This document shows positions 1 to 9,409 of a stretch of 64,000 nucleotides of DNA, one piece after another. The position numbers were made by a program, and so were the translations under genes. Source of the DNA: MGBC102946 sp022793145 (GTDB lineage Bacteria > Bacillota_I > Bacilli_A > RF39 > UBA660); assembly GCA_947426265.1 (NCBI GenBank), contig CANEDJ010000002.1, forward strand, positions 23,356 through 87,355. The letters run 5' to 3'. The notes beneath the pieces were generated by a model, which worked only from the letters and a program-made list of their open reading frames with translations, ran no database searches and was not told the DNA's origin. Position 1 is the first letter of the stretch. The number at the start of each line of letters is the position of its first letter.

Positions 1-1
1 A

Positions 2-1630
2 TATAACCCTTATTTTTGGTATGATATTATGAAAGAACCTTTAATGGTGCGAACTAATTTTAGAATTTTAGAGGAACGAATGCTTTCCAATATAAAAAAA
101 CAAAATAATAATTACTATGATAATTATTTTGGCATTACATTTACTAGAATGAGTAATATTTTTGATTTAGAAAGAGATTTCATTTCACACTATTATACAT
201 TAGGATGGTGCGGGTTAATTTTATTGTTATTCCCTTATTTGATAATTGTGGTGTTTGGAATTATTTTAATGTTATTTCAATTTAAAGAAAAAATTAATTT
301 TTATAATATAATGCTATTATTTTCGATTGGAATTACATTATTTGCTGCATATTATAGTGGAAATATAATGGATGGTTTAATTGTTACCTTGATTTTAGGA
401 TTTATTATTGGACAATTTGTACAATGTGTATATAGGAGGAATAAAACAATGAATGAAAAGAAAAAAATATCCATTATTATGCCAACTTATAATGATGCAA
501 AAAGTATTTGTGAAACACTAGATTCTGTCATAGAACAAACTTATCAAAATTGGGAATTAATTATTGTTGATGATGGTTCAAAGGATGAAACAAGATCAGT
601 GATAAAAAGTTATAAAAAAGCCCACAAAAATGATAATAGAATTCAATATGTATACCAAAAAAACACAGATCAATTAAAGGCTATTATACATGGAATGGAT
701 TACATAAGCGGAGATTATATTTATATTCTTCATTCTGATGACTTGCTAGCAACAAAAATGGTATTTGAAAGGGCAGTTCAATACTTAGAAAAGTATACAG
801 AAGTTGATGCTATAATAGGAGATTTGATTGTAATTGATGAAAATAGTAAAATAACAGGAAGGCAAGAAGTATTATCATACTTAAAAAAAGAAAAAACTCC
901 AGCAATTCAGCTACTTTGGCTTGGAAGAAATTTATATGTTGATTTTGCTTTTCATAGAAAAAAATTTTTTTTTGAAAATGTAAAAGAAAATTATTTAACT
1001 TGGAATACTCCTTTTTGGTTAAACACCTCTGATTCTTTATCTATGCTAAATGTAAAAAAAGTTGATTTTGAATTTATTAAATATAGGGTCCATAGTGGCA
1101 ATTATATCAATAATGATATTGGCAAATTAAATGTTATAAATGGAGAACTAAGAACGGTTACTCGTTTAATGAAATATTATGACATTCCAAATTATAAAAA
1201 ACAATTTTATATTTTTCGTATTTTCAATCGATTAAATTTTTTACAGATTTATAAGCCTCTATATAAAAAACGAGAATTTACAAATAAAGCAGAAGTTTTG
1301 GATTTTATAATTCGAAAGAGATTTTCAAATGGATATAATGATAATTGTTTTTTAAAAAGTCTTGTAAGTTTTTATGAAAATTTTCATTCAAGAAAAATAT
1401 ATTTTAAAGATATTTATAATAATGAAATTATATATAAGGGAAATGAAATGAGGCAATTTAACAAAGAATTAATAGATAATAAATTACCAAATCTATATTT
1501 ATCTATATTCAAAGAAATGCAAGTTGGCTTTGATGAGATTATAGTGAAGACTGAAGAGGAAAAAGAAAAAGCGATTAATTTAACAAAATTTTTATGTATT
1601 TATCCATTTGTAAAAGTTACGAAGAAGTAG
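2..1630 (+). CDS. Polysaccharide polymerase/ligase-like tail joined in frame to a GT2 glycosyltransferase (5' partial)
   Basis: The reading frame is open to the left edge, so the 5' end is missing; the first ATG inside the window is at 29. The upstream ~145 codons hold a soluble loop and then about three hydrophobic segments, resembling the C-terminal end of O-antigen ligase/polymerase-like membrane proteins. From the ATG at 449 a standard family-2 glycosyltransferase begins: IIMPTYND start, VDDGS nucleotide-binding motif, HSDD at the acidic position. A perfect Shine-Dalgarno (AGGAGGA, 434-440) precedes that ATG at 8-nt spacing, so the GT2 protein may be made separately, and the missing stop codon may have created a fusion. 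It heads a run of sugar transferases, separated from the next gene by only 10 bp. The GT2 role is secure; the identity of the membrane part and the fusion are inferred. Confidence 0.7.
   Translation, partial: YNPYFWYDIMKEPLMVRTNFRILEERMLSNIKKQNNNYYDNYFGITFTRMSNIFDLERDFISHYYTLGWCGLILLLFPYLIIVVFGIILMLFQFKEKINFYNIMLLFSIGITLFAAYYSGNIMDGLIVTLILGFIIGQFVQCVYRRNKTMNEKKKISIIMPTYNDAKSICETLDSVIEQTYQNWELIIVDDGSKDETRSVIKSYKKAHKNDNRIQYVYQKNTDQLKAIIHGMDYISGDYIYILHSDDLLATKMVFERAVQYLEKYTEVDAIIGDLIVIDENSKITGRQEVLSYLKKEKTPAIQLLWLGRNLYVDFAFHRKKFFFENVKENYLTWNTPFWLNTSDSLSMLNVKKVDFEFIKYRVHSGNYINNDIGKLNVINGELRTVTRLMKYYDIPNYKKQFYIFRIFNRLNFLQIYKPLYKKREFTNKAEVLDFIIRKRFSNGYNDNCFLKSLVSFYENFHSRKIYFKDIYNNEIIYKGNEMRQFNKELIDNKLPNLYLSIFKEMQVGFDEIIVKTEEEKEKAINLTKFLCIYPFVKVTKK
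434..440 (+). promoter_or_regulatory. Internal ribosome binding site before the GT2 domain
   Basis: AGGAGGA lies 8 nt before an in-frame ATG at 449, inside the long open frame 2-1630. It is as strong as any SD in the window. This suggests that a separate GT2 start is used although no stop codon separates it from the membrane segment. Confidence 0.6.
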
Positions 1631-1640
1631 GAGGAAAAAT

Positions 1641-2342
1641 ATGATACCAAAAAAAGTACATTTTATTTGGGTAGGTGGAAAAGAAAAACCGAAAGATATA
1701 GTGAAATGCATGAAAACTTGGAAGAAACATTTGAAAGGTTATGAAATTGTTGAGTGGAATGAATCTAATTTTGATATTCATTCACATCCGTTTGCAGAAG
1801 CAGCCTATAAAGCAAAAAAATGGGCTTATGTAAGCGACTATATTAGGGCGTATGTGATTTATCATGAGGGAGGAATTTATGTTGATACTGATGTGTTGAT
1901 CTTAGATAATTTTGATAAGTTCTTAATGCATAAAGCATTTGTAGGGTTTGAACGGCCAGAATTTCCTTTTACAGCTGTATTTGGTGCAGAAAAAGGTCAT
2001 CCTTTTGTAAAAGATATGTTAGATTATTATGACTCTTTAGATAGTTATCAATTCGATTTTCAAAATAATAATACTATTTCTGTATCAGATATTTTAGTAG
2101 ATAAGTATGGATGTAGGAAAGATAACCAATATCAAGAATTAAAAGAGGGAATTATTGTTTATCCTGACACAGTTTTATGTAATCCATCAATTAATTCTGT
2201 TTCAATTCATGTTTTTAATGGTTCTTGGCTAGAAGAAAAAAAACCTTTTAAAAGAAAAATTAACAAATTTTTAAAATTAAAATTAACGAGTCAAAAACGA
2301 TCAGCTTGGTATCGAAAGAATATTCAAAAAATAAAAGATTAA
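1641..2342 (+). CDS. GT32-like capsular polysaccharide glycosyltransferase (Och1-type sugar-binding region with DXD)
   Basis: This 233-aa protein begins IPKKVHFIWVGG, typical of the glycosyltransferase family with a DXD sugar-binding region. It carries the conserved SDYIRAYVIYHEGGIYVDTD block, where DTD is the metal/nucleotide-sugar motif. No membrane segment or signal is visible, so it probably acts at the cytoplasmic face of the membrane. An SD (GGAGG) precedes the ATG. It follows the previous gene by 10 bp and lies in the polysaccharide operon, where it likely adds one sugar to the lipid-linked repeat unit. Donor and acceptor cannot be read from the sequence. Confidence 0.85.
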   Translation: MIPKKVHFIWVGGKEKPKDIVKCMKTWKKHLKGYEIVEWNESNFDIHSHPFAEAAYKAKKWAYVSDYIRAYVIYHEGGIYVDTDVLILDNFDKFLMHKAFVGFERPEFPFTAVFGAEKGHPFVKDMLDYYDSLDSYQFDFQNNNTISVSDILVDKYGCRKDNQYQELKEGIIVYPDTVLCNPSINSVSIHVFNGSWLEEKKPFKRKINKFLKLKLTSQKRSAWYRKNIQKIKD

Positions 2343-2374
2343 AACAACACTTGAAAATTTAGGAGAAAAATGAT

Positions 2375-3514
2375 ATGAAAAAAGTAGCAATTTTAGGGCT
2401 TCATTTAGGATATGGTGGAGTCGAGCAGTCAATTGTTAATTTAGCTAATATGCTTTGTGAAAAATATGAAGTAGAGCTTGTGATTACATATCAGGTAGTA
2501 GAAGAAGTACCTTATAAAATAAATCAAAAAGTAAAAATTACTTATCTTACTGATTTGAAACCTAATCGGGAAGAATTTAAAAAAGAATTAAAAGAAAGAC
2601 ATTTGATACAGGCTTTTAAAGAAGGATTAAAAAGCATTTTGATTTTACATAAAAGGATATCTGTTATGAAAAAGTATATAAAAAACAGTGATGCTGATAT
2701 ATTAATATCTAGTAGAGTTTTATATACAAAGCTAGTAAGTAAGTATGCAAAAAAAGGAGTTATTACCATAGCGCAAGAACATTGTCACCATAATAATAAT
2801 CAAAAATATATTAATAAAGTTAAAAGGGCTTGTCGAAACATAAACTACTTAATACCAGTTTCAAAAGAATTAACAAGTGACTATCAAAAAATGATTCAAA
2901 ATGGGAAAACCGTCTGTTTATTTATTCCAAATTCGTTAGAATTTTGGCCAGAAAAAACCTCTAACTTAGATTGTAAAAATCTAATATCTGTTGGACGTAT
3001 TTCCAAAGAAAAAGGATATCTAGATTTAATTGATGTATTTGAATTGATTCATCAAGTGAACCCAGATTGGAAGTTAAACATTATTGGTAATGGTGGAGAG
3101 ATGTCAAAATTAAAAGAAAAAATAACAGAGAAAAAATTAGAGAAATATGTGATACTTCACGGCTTTCAAAATAAAGCTTATATTTATGAGCAACTATTAC
3201 AATCTTCAATTTATGTGATGTGTTCCTATGAAGAATCATTTGGTATTGTTTTATTAGAAGCCGCATCGTTTGGTATACCACTGATTGCATATTCTAGTGC
3301 TCAAGGAGCTCATGAAATTATCGAAAATAATGAAAATGGATATTTAATAGAAAATCGTGATAAAAATAAAATGGCAACCAAAGTTAATGAATTAATTGAC
3401 AGTCAAGAACAGCGAATAAAATTGGGAACTTTTGCAAGAACAAGTGTAGAGCAATTTGCATTTGAAAATGTAAAAGAACAATGGCTTAAGTTCCTAGATA
3501 GTATGGAGGAGTAG
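2375..3514 (+). CDS. GT4-family glycosyltransferase
   Basis: This 379-aa protein has a GT-B fold layout. The N-terminal LGLHLGYGGVEQS motif is the glycine-rich acceptor-side loop seen in family-4 enzymes. SVGRISKEKGYLDLI opens the C-terminal Rossmann domain, and EESFGIVLLEA supplies the E-x7-E nucleotide-sugar motif. It starts at ATG 2375 behind AGGAG and ends 1 bp before the next gene, so the two are translationally linked. It is a retaining transferase for surface polysaccharide assembly; the sugar is unknown. Confidence 0.88.
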   Translation: MKKVAILGLHLGYGGVEQSIVNLANMLCEKYEVELVITYQVVEEVPYKINQKVKITYLTDLKPNREEFKKELKERHLIQAFKEGLKSILILHKRISVMKKYIKNSDADILISSRVLYTKLVSKYAKKGVITIAQEHCHHNNNQKYINKVKRACRNINYLIPVSKELTSDYQKMIQNGKTVCLFIPNSLEFWPEKTSNLDCKNLISVGRISKEKGYLDLIDVFELIHQVNPDWKLNIIGNGGEMSKLKEKITEKKLEKYVILHGFQNKAYIYEQLLQSSIYVMCSYEESFGIVLLEAASFGIPLIAYSSAQGAHEIIENNENGYLIENRDKNKMATKVNELIDSQEQRIKLGTFARTSVEQFAFENVKEQWLKFLDSMEE

Positions 3515-3515
3515 T

Positions 3516-4256
3516 ATGAAGAACTTTTTTGAAAGAATGTATAGTGCTTCCTATCAAGAGTTTGAAAAGGAATTAGAAAAAAATTTAAGGGAAAACCGAA
3601 AAATGTTTGTCGTAACAGCGAATCCAGAAACTTTTATGATTGGAACAAACAATCAAGAAGTAAGTCAAATTCTATTAGATAGAAAAGTAACAATTGTACC
3701 AGATGGAATCGGCATTGTGAAAGGCGCTAACATGCTGGGCTATAAAGTGAAAGAAAGAATTCCTGGAATTGAGATTGCTTGGAGTTTGTTAAAACTAGGA
3801 AATGAACAAAAAAAATCGATTTTTCTCTTAGGAGCCAGCGAAGAAGTAAAAGAAAAAATGATAGAAAAATTAAAAGCAGATTATCCAAATTTAAAAATTT
3901 TAGGAGCTATAAATGGCTATGGTAAAAACAAAGATAAAGATTTTGAACGAATAAAAAAAGAAAATCCAGATATCATTTTAGTAGCGCTAGGAATACCAGC
4001 TCAAGAAAAATTAATTTATAAACATTTAGATGACTTTTCAAAAGGAATTTTTGTAGGTGTAGGAGGTTCTTTAGATGTAATTAGTGGAGCTAAAAAAAGA
4101 GCACCAAAAATATTTCAAAATTTGGGACTTGAATGGTTATATAGATTGGCAAAAGAACCAAAAAGAATTAAACGTTTTTATAATAGCAATGTGAAATTTA
4201 TATTTGAAATAAAAAAATTGAAGAAAGGAAAAAATAATGAAATGGTTAAAAAGTAA
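3516..4256 (+). CDS. WecG/TagA/CpsF-family glycosyltransferase (GT26)
   Basis: This 246-aa protein matches the GT26 family in length and motifs: TANPETFMIG near residue 35, VPDGIGIVKGANMLG with the catalytic-type Asp, FLLGASEEV, and VALGIPAQEKLIYKH followed by GVGGSLDVISGAKKRAP. TagA-type enzymes transfer N-acetylmannosamine to lipid-linked GlcNAc. WecB, which makes UDP-ManNAc, is encoded just downstream, so a TagA-like ManNAc transferase is the best reading. SD GGAGG overlaps the end of the upstream gene. The last codons overlap a decayed reading frame that begins at 4237. Confidence 0.88.
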   Translation: MKNFFERMYSASYQEFEKELEKNLRENRKMFVVTANPETFMIGTNNQEVSQILLDRKVTIVPDGIGIVKGANMLGYKVKERIPGIEIAWSLLKLGNEQKKSIFLLGASEEVKEKMIEKLKADYPNLKILGAINGYGKNKDKDFERIKKENPDIILVALGIPAQEKLIYKHLDDFSKGIFVGVGGSLDVISGAKKRAPKIFQNLGLEWLYRLAKEPKRIKRFYNSNVKFIFEIKKLKKGKNNEMVKK

Positions 4257-4454
4257 CTATTTAATATTGTGTCAGTTTCATATATTATTTTTTAGTATAG
4301 AATGAAACTTATATTTTAATATTATTTACAGGAAGATTGACTGCTGCAAATTTTAGTACTGGAAGTGTCGCCAAGCTATTTTTTACGAACGATGACAACT
4401 CTTGCTATATGTGTTTTAGTAGCACTAGACAAGTTAATTACGAAGGAGGATTAA
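4237..4454 (+). pseudogene. Remnant of a small membrane protein gene between the GT26 gene and wecB
   Basis: A good start (AAAGGAAAAAATA then ATG 4237) opens a hydrophobic frame beginning MKWLKSNYLILC that stops after 22 codons. Further on, one frame reads TGRLTAANFSTGSVAKLFF and another, shifted, continues as MTTLAICVLVALDKLITKED to a TAA at 4452-4454. That end is a plausible C-terminal membrane helix and tail ending just before the wecB SD. Together they look like the two ends of a membrane protein gene that lost its middle and picked up a frameshift. The lost function is unknown; a polyprenyl-phosphate sugar-1-phosphate transferase would fit the locus, but this is a guess. Confidence 0.45.
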
Positions 4455-4457
4455 AAA

Positions 4458-5561
4458 ATGATAAAAGTAATGACTATATTTGGAACAAGGCCAGAGGCTA
4501 TTAAAATGGCCCCTTTGGTAAAAGAATTGAAAGCTAGAAAAGAAATAGAGACCATTGTATGTGTAACCGCTCAACACAGAGAAATGTTAGACCAAGTGTT
4601 AGAAGCATTTGATATAAAACCTGATTATGATTTAAACATTATGAAGCAAGGACAGACTTTAGGAGAGGTTACAACAAGAGCGCTAACTGGGTTAGAAGAT
4701 GTTATCAAAAAGGAAAAGCCAGATATAGTGTTAGTACATGGAGATACAACAACAACGTTTTCAGGAGCCTTAGCTGCTTTCTATAATAGTGTTGCAATTG
4801 GTCATGTAGAGGCAGGGCTTAGGACTTGGGATAAATATTCGCCCTATCCTGAAGAAATGAACCGTCAAATGGTAGGGTGTATGGCAGATATGCATTTTTC
4901 ACCAACAGAAGTAAGTGCAAGGAATTTACTCAATGAAGGAAAGAAAAAAGAGAATATCTATATTACTGGAAATACAGCCATTGATGCTATGAAAACAACT
5001 GTCAAAGATGATTATCATCATGAAGTATTTGATTGGATTGGCAGTAGTCGAATGGTTTTATTAACTGCACATAGAAGAGAAAACTTAGGAGAACCGATGT
5101 ACCATATTTTTAAAGCTGTTAAAAGAATTGTTGATGAATTTGAAGACATTAAAGTTGTATATCCAATTCATATGAATCCAAAAGTTCGGGAAGTGGCTAA
5201 TGAGGTTTTAAAAGACACAAACAGAGTAAAATTGATAGAGCCATTAGAAGTAGTTGATTTCCATAATTTTATTAATAAATCTTATATTATTTTAACAGAT
5301 AGCGGAGGAATACAAGAAGAAGCACCTTCTTTAGGAAAACCTGTGTTGGTACTTAGGGATACTACAGAAAGACCAGAAGGGATTAATGCAGGAACTTTAA
5401 AATTGGTTGGAACTGATGAAGATATTATTTATAATGAAACTAAAACTTTACTTATTGATAAAGATGTATATGAAAAAATGAGTAAAGCTAGCAATCCTTA
5501 TGGAGATGGGGAAGCTAGTAGAAGAATAGCAGATGCGATTATAGAAAAATTTTCTAAATAG
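4458..5561 (+). CDS. wecB: UDP-N-acetylglucosamine 2-epimerase (non-hydrolysing)
   Basis: This 367-aa protein has the full family signature: TIFGTRPEAIKMAPL at the N-terminus, VHGDTTTTFSGALA, GHVEAGLRT, PEEMNRQ, LLTAHRRENLGEP and TDSGGIQEEAPSLGKPVLVLR. The enzyme interconverts UDP-GlcNAc and UDP-ManNAc in the cytoplasm. Here it would supply ManNAc for the GT26 transferase encoded upstream, as in teichoic-acid linkage units or capsule. SD AAGGAGG is 6-7 nt before the ATG. The next gene follows by 20 bp. Confidence 0.95.
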   Translation: MIKVMTIFGTRPEAIKMAPLVKELKARKEIETIVCVTAQHREMLDQVLEAFDIKPDYDLNIMKQGQTLGEVTTRALTGLEDVIKKEKPDIVLVHGDTTTTFSGALAAFYNSVAIGHVEAGLRTWDKYSPYPEEMNRQMVGCMADMHFSPTEVSARNLLNEGKKKENIYITGNTAIDAMKTTVKDDYHHEVFDWIGSSRMVLLTAHRRENLGEPMYHIFKAVKRIVDEFEDIKVVYPIHMNPKVREVANEVLKDTNRVKLIEPLEVVDFHNFINKSYIILTDSGGIQEEAPSLGKPVLVLRDTTERPEGINAGTLKLVGTDEDIIYNETKTLLIDKDVYEKMSKASNPYGDGEASRRIADAIIEKFSK

Positions 5562-5581
5562 ATAGCAGTAAGGAGTGTATT

Positions 5582-6430
5582 ATGAAAGATTATATATCTT
5601 TAATGAGGCCAAAGCATTATTTGAAAAATACCTTGATATTTTTTCCATTAATATTTTCAGCTCTCATTTTTGAAAAACAAAATTTTCTGTCTTGTTTGTT
5701 TGGGTTTATTGCCTTTTCTTTATCTGCATCTACTATTTATATTGTTAATGATATACGAGATAAAGAAAAAGATAGAAATCATGAAAAGAAAAAAAATAGG
5801 CCGATTGCTTCTGGAAAAGTGAGCATACCAAGTGCGATTATATTGGCTTGTATCCTATTTCTTATATCGTATATCTTTCATTTCTTTGCAGTTAAAGAAA
5901 TAGCTCATTCGAGCTATATATATATACTAGTATATATAATTATTAATCTTGCCTATAGCTTTGGACTTAAAAATGTACCACTAGTAGATGTAACAATTTT
6001 AGTAATTGGATTTTTACTGCGTGTACTATATGGTGCAGCAATCATAGGCATTGAAGTATCAAATTGGCTTTATTTAACTATTATTTCTATTTCGTTTTAT
6101 TTGGGTTTGGGTAAAAGAAGAAATGAGATAAAGAAATCAGGAACTAGATCAAGAAAAGTGTTAGATTATTATAATGAAGAATTTTTAGACAAAAACATGC
6201 ATATGTGTATGTCACTTGCTATTGTATTTTATTCCTTATGGTGCGCTAGTAGTCCAAATCATTTAATAGTTTGGACTGTTCCACTAATAATATTATTGTG
6301 TATGCGTTATAGCATGGATGTTGAAGGTGATAATTTTGGAGATCCTATTGACGTGATATATGCAGACAAATTTTTAGGTCTATTAGCTTTAATTGTTGGA
6401 ATAATACTATTTGGAATTATTTATATGTAG
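5582..6430 (+). CDS. UbiA-family prenyltransferase, decaprenyl-phosphate phosphoribosyltransferase-like
   Basis: This 282-aa polytopic membrane protein has the UbiA aspartate motif NDIRDKEKDR near residue 56, followed by NRPIASGKVS. The opening YISLMRPKHYLKN is typical of the DPPR-synthase branch, which moves phosphoribose from PRPP onto polyprenyl phosphate, rather than of quinone enzymes. Context agrees: a HAD phosphatase fused to GtrA lies four genes on, matching a synthase-phosphatase-flippase pathway for a polyprenyl-phosphate pentose. The branch assignment is inference from motif style and neighbours; UbiA membership is clear. Confidence 0.8.
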   Translation: MKDYISLMRPKHYLKNTLIFFPLIFSALIFEKQNFLSCLFGFIAFSLSASTIYIVNDIRDKEKDRNHEKKKNRPIASGKVSIPSAIILACILFLISYIFHFFAVKEIAHSSYIYILVYIIINLAYSFGLKNVPLVDVTILVIGFLLRVLYGAAIIGIEVSNWLYLTIISISFYLGLGKRRNEIKKSGTRSRKVLDYYNEEFLDKNMHMCMSLAIVFYSLWCASSPNHLIVWTVPLIILLCMRYSMDVEGDNFGDPIDVIYADKFLGLLALIVGIILFGIIYM

Positions 6431-6442
6431 GGAGGAAATTGT

Positions 6443-8023
6443 ATGAAACAGAAAATAAAATTCTTTTTTAAAAATAAAAATTTAATAGTTCATTTATTTC
6501 TTATATTTTCTACATTAATTTTTATTTGTGCAAGTATTTCTCCAATAAGGACATTATTCAAAAATAATTTTATGTATACAATCATCTCATTAATCGTATT
6601 TTGCGTTTTAATATACTGTATCTGGAAATTTTTAAAAAGAGCAGAAGTAGAAAAGAAATGGATTGAATATCTAATTGTGGGCATCCTTATTTTATTGGGC
6701 TTGTTATTGCGAATAGGAACTAATAATATAATCAAGACACAACCAATTTCAGATTTTAATACGCCACATGATGTATATAAACAATTACATAGTGAAAATA
6801 ATGATATTTTCGCACCAAAGAGTGATTATCAAAGTTTAAGTTTTTATCAGCGATATTATTCATCCTATCCAGCATGGTTTCCTTATATGAAAGTAATTAG
6901 TTTCATATATGATACATTTGGAGAAAATCTTAAATATATTAAGCTAATGAATTGGGGGCTTTATATAATCACGTCGCTTTTGCTGTATTGGATTGGGAAA
7001 AAAATAAAATCAAAAAAAGCAGGGATTATTGCATTATTGTTGTTTTCCTGCTTTCCTTCCTTAATTGTTTATACAAACATTACAACACCAGATCATTTTA
7101 CAATTTTGTTGTTTACTTGTTTTATTGCAACTTGGGTAAAATTATTAGAATATAGAAAGAAAAAAAGCAAAAAAATTATTTTATGGTGTTTTTTAAATGT
7201 TTTATCAATTATAGGAATTAATTTATTTAAACCGCTTTCAATTTTAGGACTATTAGTGTTTATTTGCACTGAGTTGTTATGTATTTTATTTCCTATTTTA
7301 CGCGAAAGAGAAAGTAGAAAACAATATTTTAAACAATCATTTGCTTTTGCTGTTGGCTTTATAATAGCATGCTATTTGGGTATCAGCATATCAAGTCATA
7401 TATTAAATGTACAAGTAGAAAAAACAATTCACACTGAGGTAGTAGATTCAACTCCACTTTATTTACTTTGGGCTTATTCTTTAGATGAAAAAGGGAATTA
7501 TAACCCAGATATTGCTACTCAAACTTATACCGAATTATTAATAAAATACAATGGGAATCAGAAAGAGGTAATGAAAGAACTTGCAATACTGGCGAAAACA
7601 CAAATTGTAAAAAATATTTCAAAATTACCAAAGATTTTTTATCAAAAGTTTAAAGTTGTATTTTCAAGCGAAGAGGATATCTTTTCATTTGCAAATTATA
7701 GTAATAATGAAATATATGAACAAAAATTAAGAAAAACAATACTAAAGTATTATATATATATTTCAAATACATTTATGGGGGTTTTATTTCTACTTTGTAC
7801 TTTTTCTCTTATAAAAGAAATAAAGGATAAAGAGAAAAATCCAATCATCATCGTAATTACGTTAACAATTATAGGCTATTTTTTAATTTTATTATTAGGT
7901 GGAGTTCAAGGGCGATACAAAATGCTTATGGCTTCATTATTGTGTATTTTAGCTGGAACTATTTTTAGCGAAAACAGAAAGGAAGATGAGTATGTTAATA
8001 AGTGTTGTCATTCCTTGCTATAA
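6443..8023 (+). CDS. Large multi-spanning membrane glycosyltransferase (GT-C/PMT-like)
   Basis: This 526-aa protein has about ten or more hydrophobic segments, with a long extracytoplasmic loop between the second and third that includes YPAWFPYMKVISFIYDTFGEN. This layout resembles GT39/GT-C enzymes that take sugars from polyprenyl-phosphate donors outside the membrane. It sits between the UbiA enzyme and the GtrA proteins, so it may transfer the sugar those genes prepare. SD GGGAGGAAATTGT precedes ATG 6443. Its 3' end overlaps the next gene. Donor and acceptor are unknown. Confidence 0.7.
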   Translation: MKQKIKFFFKNKNLIVHLFLIFSTLIFICASISPIRTLFKNNFMYTIISLIVFCVLIYCIWKFLKRAEVEKKWIEYLIVGILILLGLLLRIGTNNIIKTQPISDFNTPHDVYKQLHSENNDIFAPKSDYQSLSFYQRYYSSYPAWFPYMKVISFIYDTFGENLKYIKLMNWGLYIITSLLLYWIGKKIKSKKAGIIALLLFSCFPSLIVYTNITTPDHFTILLFTCFIATWVKLLEYRKKKSKKIILWCFLNVLSIIGINLFKPLSILGLLVFICTELLCILFPILRERESRKQYFKQSFAFAVGFIIACYLGISISSHILNVQVEKTIHTEVVDSTPLYLLWAYSLDEKGNYNPDIATQTYTELLIKYNGNQKEVMKELAILAKTQIVKNISKLPKIFYQKFKVVFSSEEDIFSFANYSNNEIYEQKLRKTILKYYIYISNTFMGVLFLLCTFSLIKEIKDKEKNPIIIVITLTIIGYFLILLLGGVQGRYKMLMASLLCILAGTIFSENRKEDEYVNKCCHSLL

Positions 8024-8996
8024 TGTAGAGAAGTTCATTGATAAATGCTTAAATTCGATATTAAAGCAAACATATAAAAATTTAGAGATTATATTATATG
8101 ATGACTGTTCAGAAGATAAGACAAATGAAATATTGAAAACTTTGCAAAAAAAAGATGGTAGGATTAAAGTATACTTTGGAAAAGAAAATGCAGGACCAGG
8201 AGGAGCGAAAAATGAGGGTTTAAAAAGAGCAACGGGTGATTATGTTTTATTTATTGATAGTGATGATTATGTTGGAAAAACTTATATTGAGGAAATGGTG
8301 AATGTTGCTTTGAAAAACCCTGCTTTAGATATAATAACTACAAATTTTACCAAAATAGATCAGAATGGAAAAATTGCCTATATAAGAGACTATAAGAATA
8401 GTGAAGTTGCCTTATGGCAAAAAATAACTACATGGGGAAAATTATTCAAAAGAGAGTGGTTAACTAGCAATACTTTGTCATTACCATATGGAAAGGTATT
8501 GGAAGATGTTTTATTCCATGGAGCTTGTATGATTGTCAATCCTAAATCAGAGCTTTGTCATAATCAAGAATATTATTATGTTTTTAATAGTCATTCGATC
8601 TCACATACAACATTAAATCAGTTTAAACCTGGAGCTTTAAAGCAGGGACAAGAATACTTAATTTCACTAAAAAACATAGCAAAAACAGAAGAAAAAGAAG
8701 AACTTCTTAGCTATTTTGCCTTTCAATATATTTGTTGGCATCTTTTAAAAAGTGGTAATAATGTTGGAAAAGAAGCAATGGAAAAAGAATATGATCAAGC
8801 ATTTTCTTTCTTAGAAATAGAATTTCCTAAGTTCAAAAAAAATAGATATATTTCTATATTTCATCCTCAAAAAGAAAGACGAATTATATTTTTTGTAATG
8901 TACAATACAAAAATATTATATAAATTGCATTTAGCAAAATTCTTTTTTAAAATTTATAGTAGGGTTAATTTGGAGAAATTATGGCCAAATTTATAA
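7992..8996 (+). CDS. GT2-family glycosyltransferase
   Basis: This 334-aa protein begins MLISVVIPCYNVEKFIDKCL, the canonical family-2 N-terminus. DDCSEDKTNEIL is the nucleotide-binding region and FIDSDDYV holds the DXD-type motif. I prefer ATG 7992, because SD AAAGGA lies 8 nt upstream; an earlier ATG at 7986 is only 2 nt from it. The start lies inside the preceding membrane gene (32-bp overlap). Its end overlaps the next gene by 16 bp, showing tight translational coupling. The C-terminal third is basic and may bind the membrane. The sugar is unknown. Confidence 0.88.
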   Translation: MLISVVIPCYNVEKFIDKCLNSILKQTYKNLEIILYDDCSEDKTNEILKTLQKKDGRIKVYFGKENAGPGGAKNEGLKRATGDYVLFIDSDDYVGKTYIEEMVNVALKNPALDIITTNFTKIDQNGKIAYIRDYKNSEVALWQKITTWGKLFKREWLTSNTLSLPYGKVLEDVLFHGACMIVNPKSELCHNQEYYYVFNSHSISHTTLNQFKPGALKQGQEYLISLKNIAKTEEKEELLSYFAFQYICWHLLKSGNNVGKEAMEKEYDQAFSFLEIEFPKFKKNRYISIFHPQKERRIIFFVMYNTKILYKLHLAKFFFKIYSRVNLEKLWPNL

Positions 8997-9409
8997 CCCC
9001 AAAAGTAAAGGAATTAATTCGTTTTGTTTTTGTAGGTGGGGTAATGACTGTTATTAACTTTGCTTTACTCGCATTTTTTAAGGAATTTATAGGTATGAAT
9101 TATATGATAGCAAATGTAGTTTCCTATATTATTGCTGTTATATTATCATATTTTATAAATGTTATCTTTACATTCAAACAACAAGTGACAAAGACAAAAG
9201 AAGAATGGAGTAAATTAGTAAAATATTGTATTATGAAATTAATTATATTAGGAATGGATAGTGCATGCTTGTATATTATGGTGAGTAAAATTGAAATGAA
9301 TATATATATTGGTAAATTAATCTTAACAGTCGTTTTTACATTTGCTTCATTTGGAATTAGTAAAATTATTGTATTGGAAGGAAAAAATTATGAAAATAAT
9401 CGCTTATGA
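8981..9409 (+). CDS. GtrA-like polyprenyl-phosphate sugar flippase
   Basis: This 142-aa protein has four hydrophobic helices and the GtrA signature: LIRFVFVGGVMTVINFALLAFF at the start, then a YFINVIFTFK turn in the middle. GtrA proteins are thought to flip polyprenyl-phosphate-linked monosaccharides. The ATG overlaps the preceding GT2 gene by 16 bp, and its 3' end overlaps the following HAD-GtrA gene. Finding this next to a second GtrA domain is unusual: either the two form a heterodimer or they serve different lipid-linked sugars. Confidence 0.85.
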   Translation: MAKFITPKVKELIRFVFVGGVMTVINFALLAFFKEFIGMNYMIANVVSYIIAVILSYFINVIFTFKQQVTKTKEEWSKLVKYCIMKLIILGMDSACLYIMVSKIEMNIYIGKLILTVVFTFASFGISKIIVLEGKNYENNRL

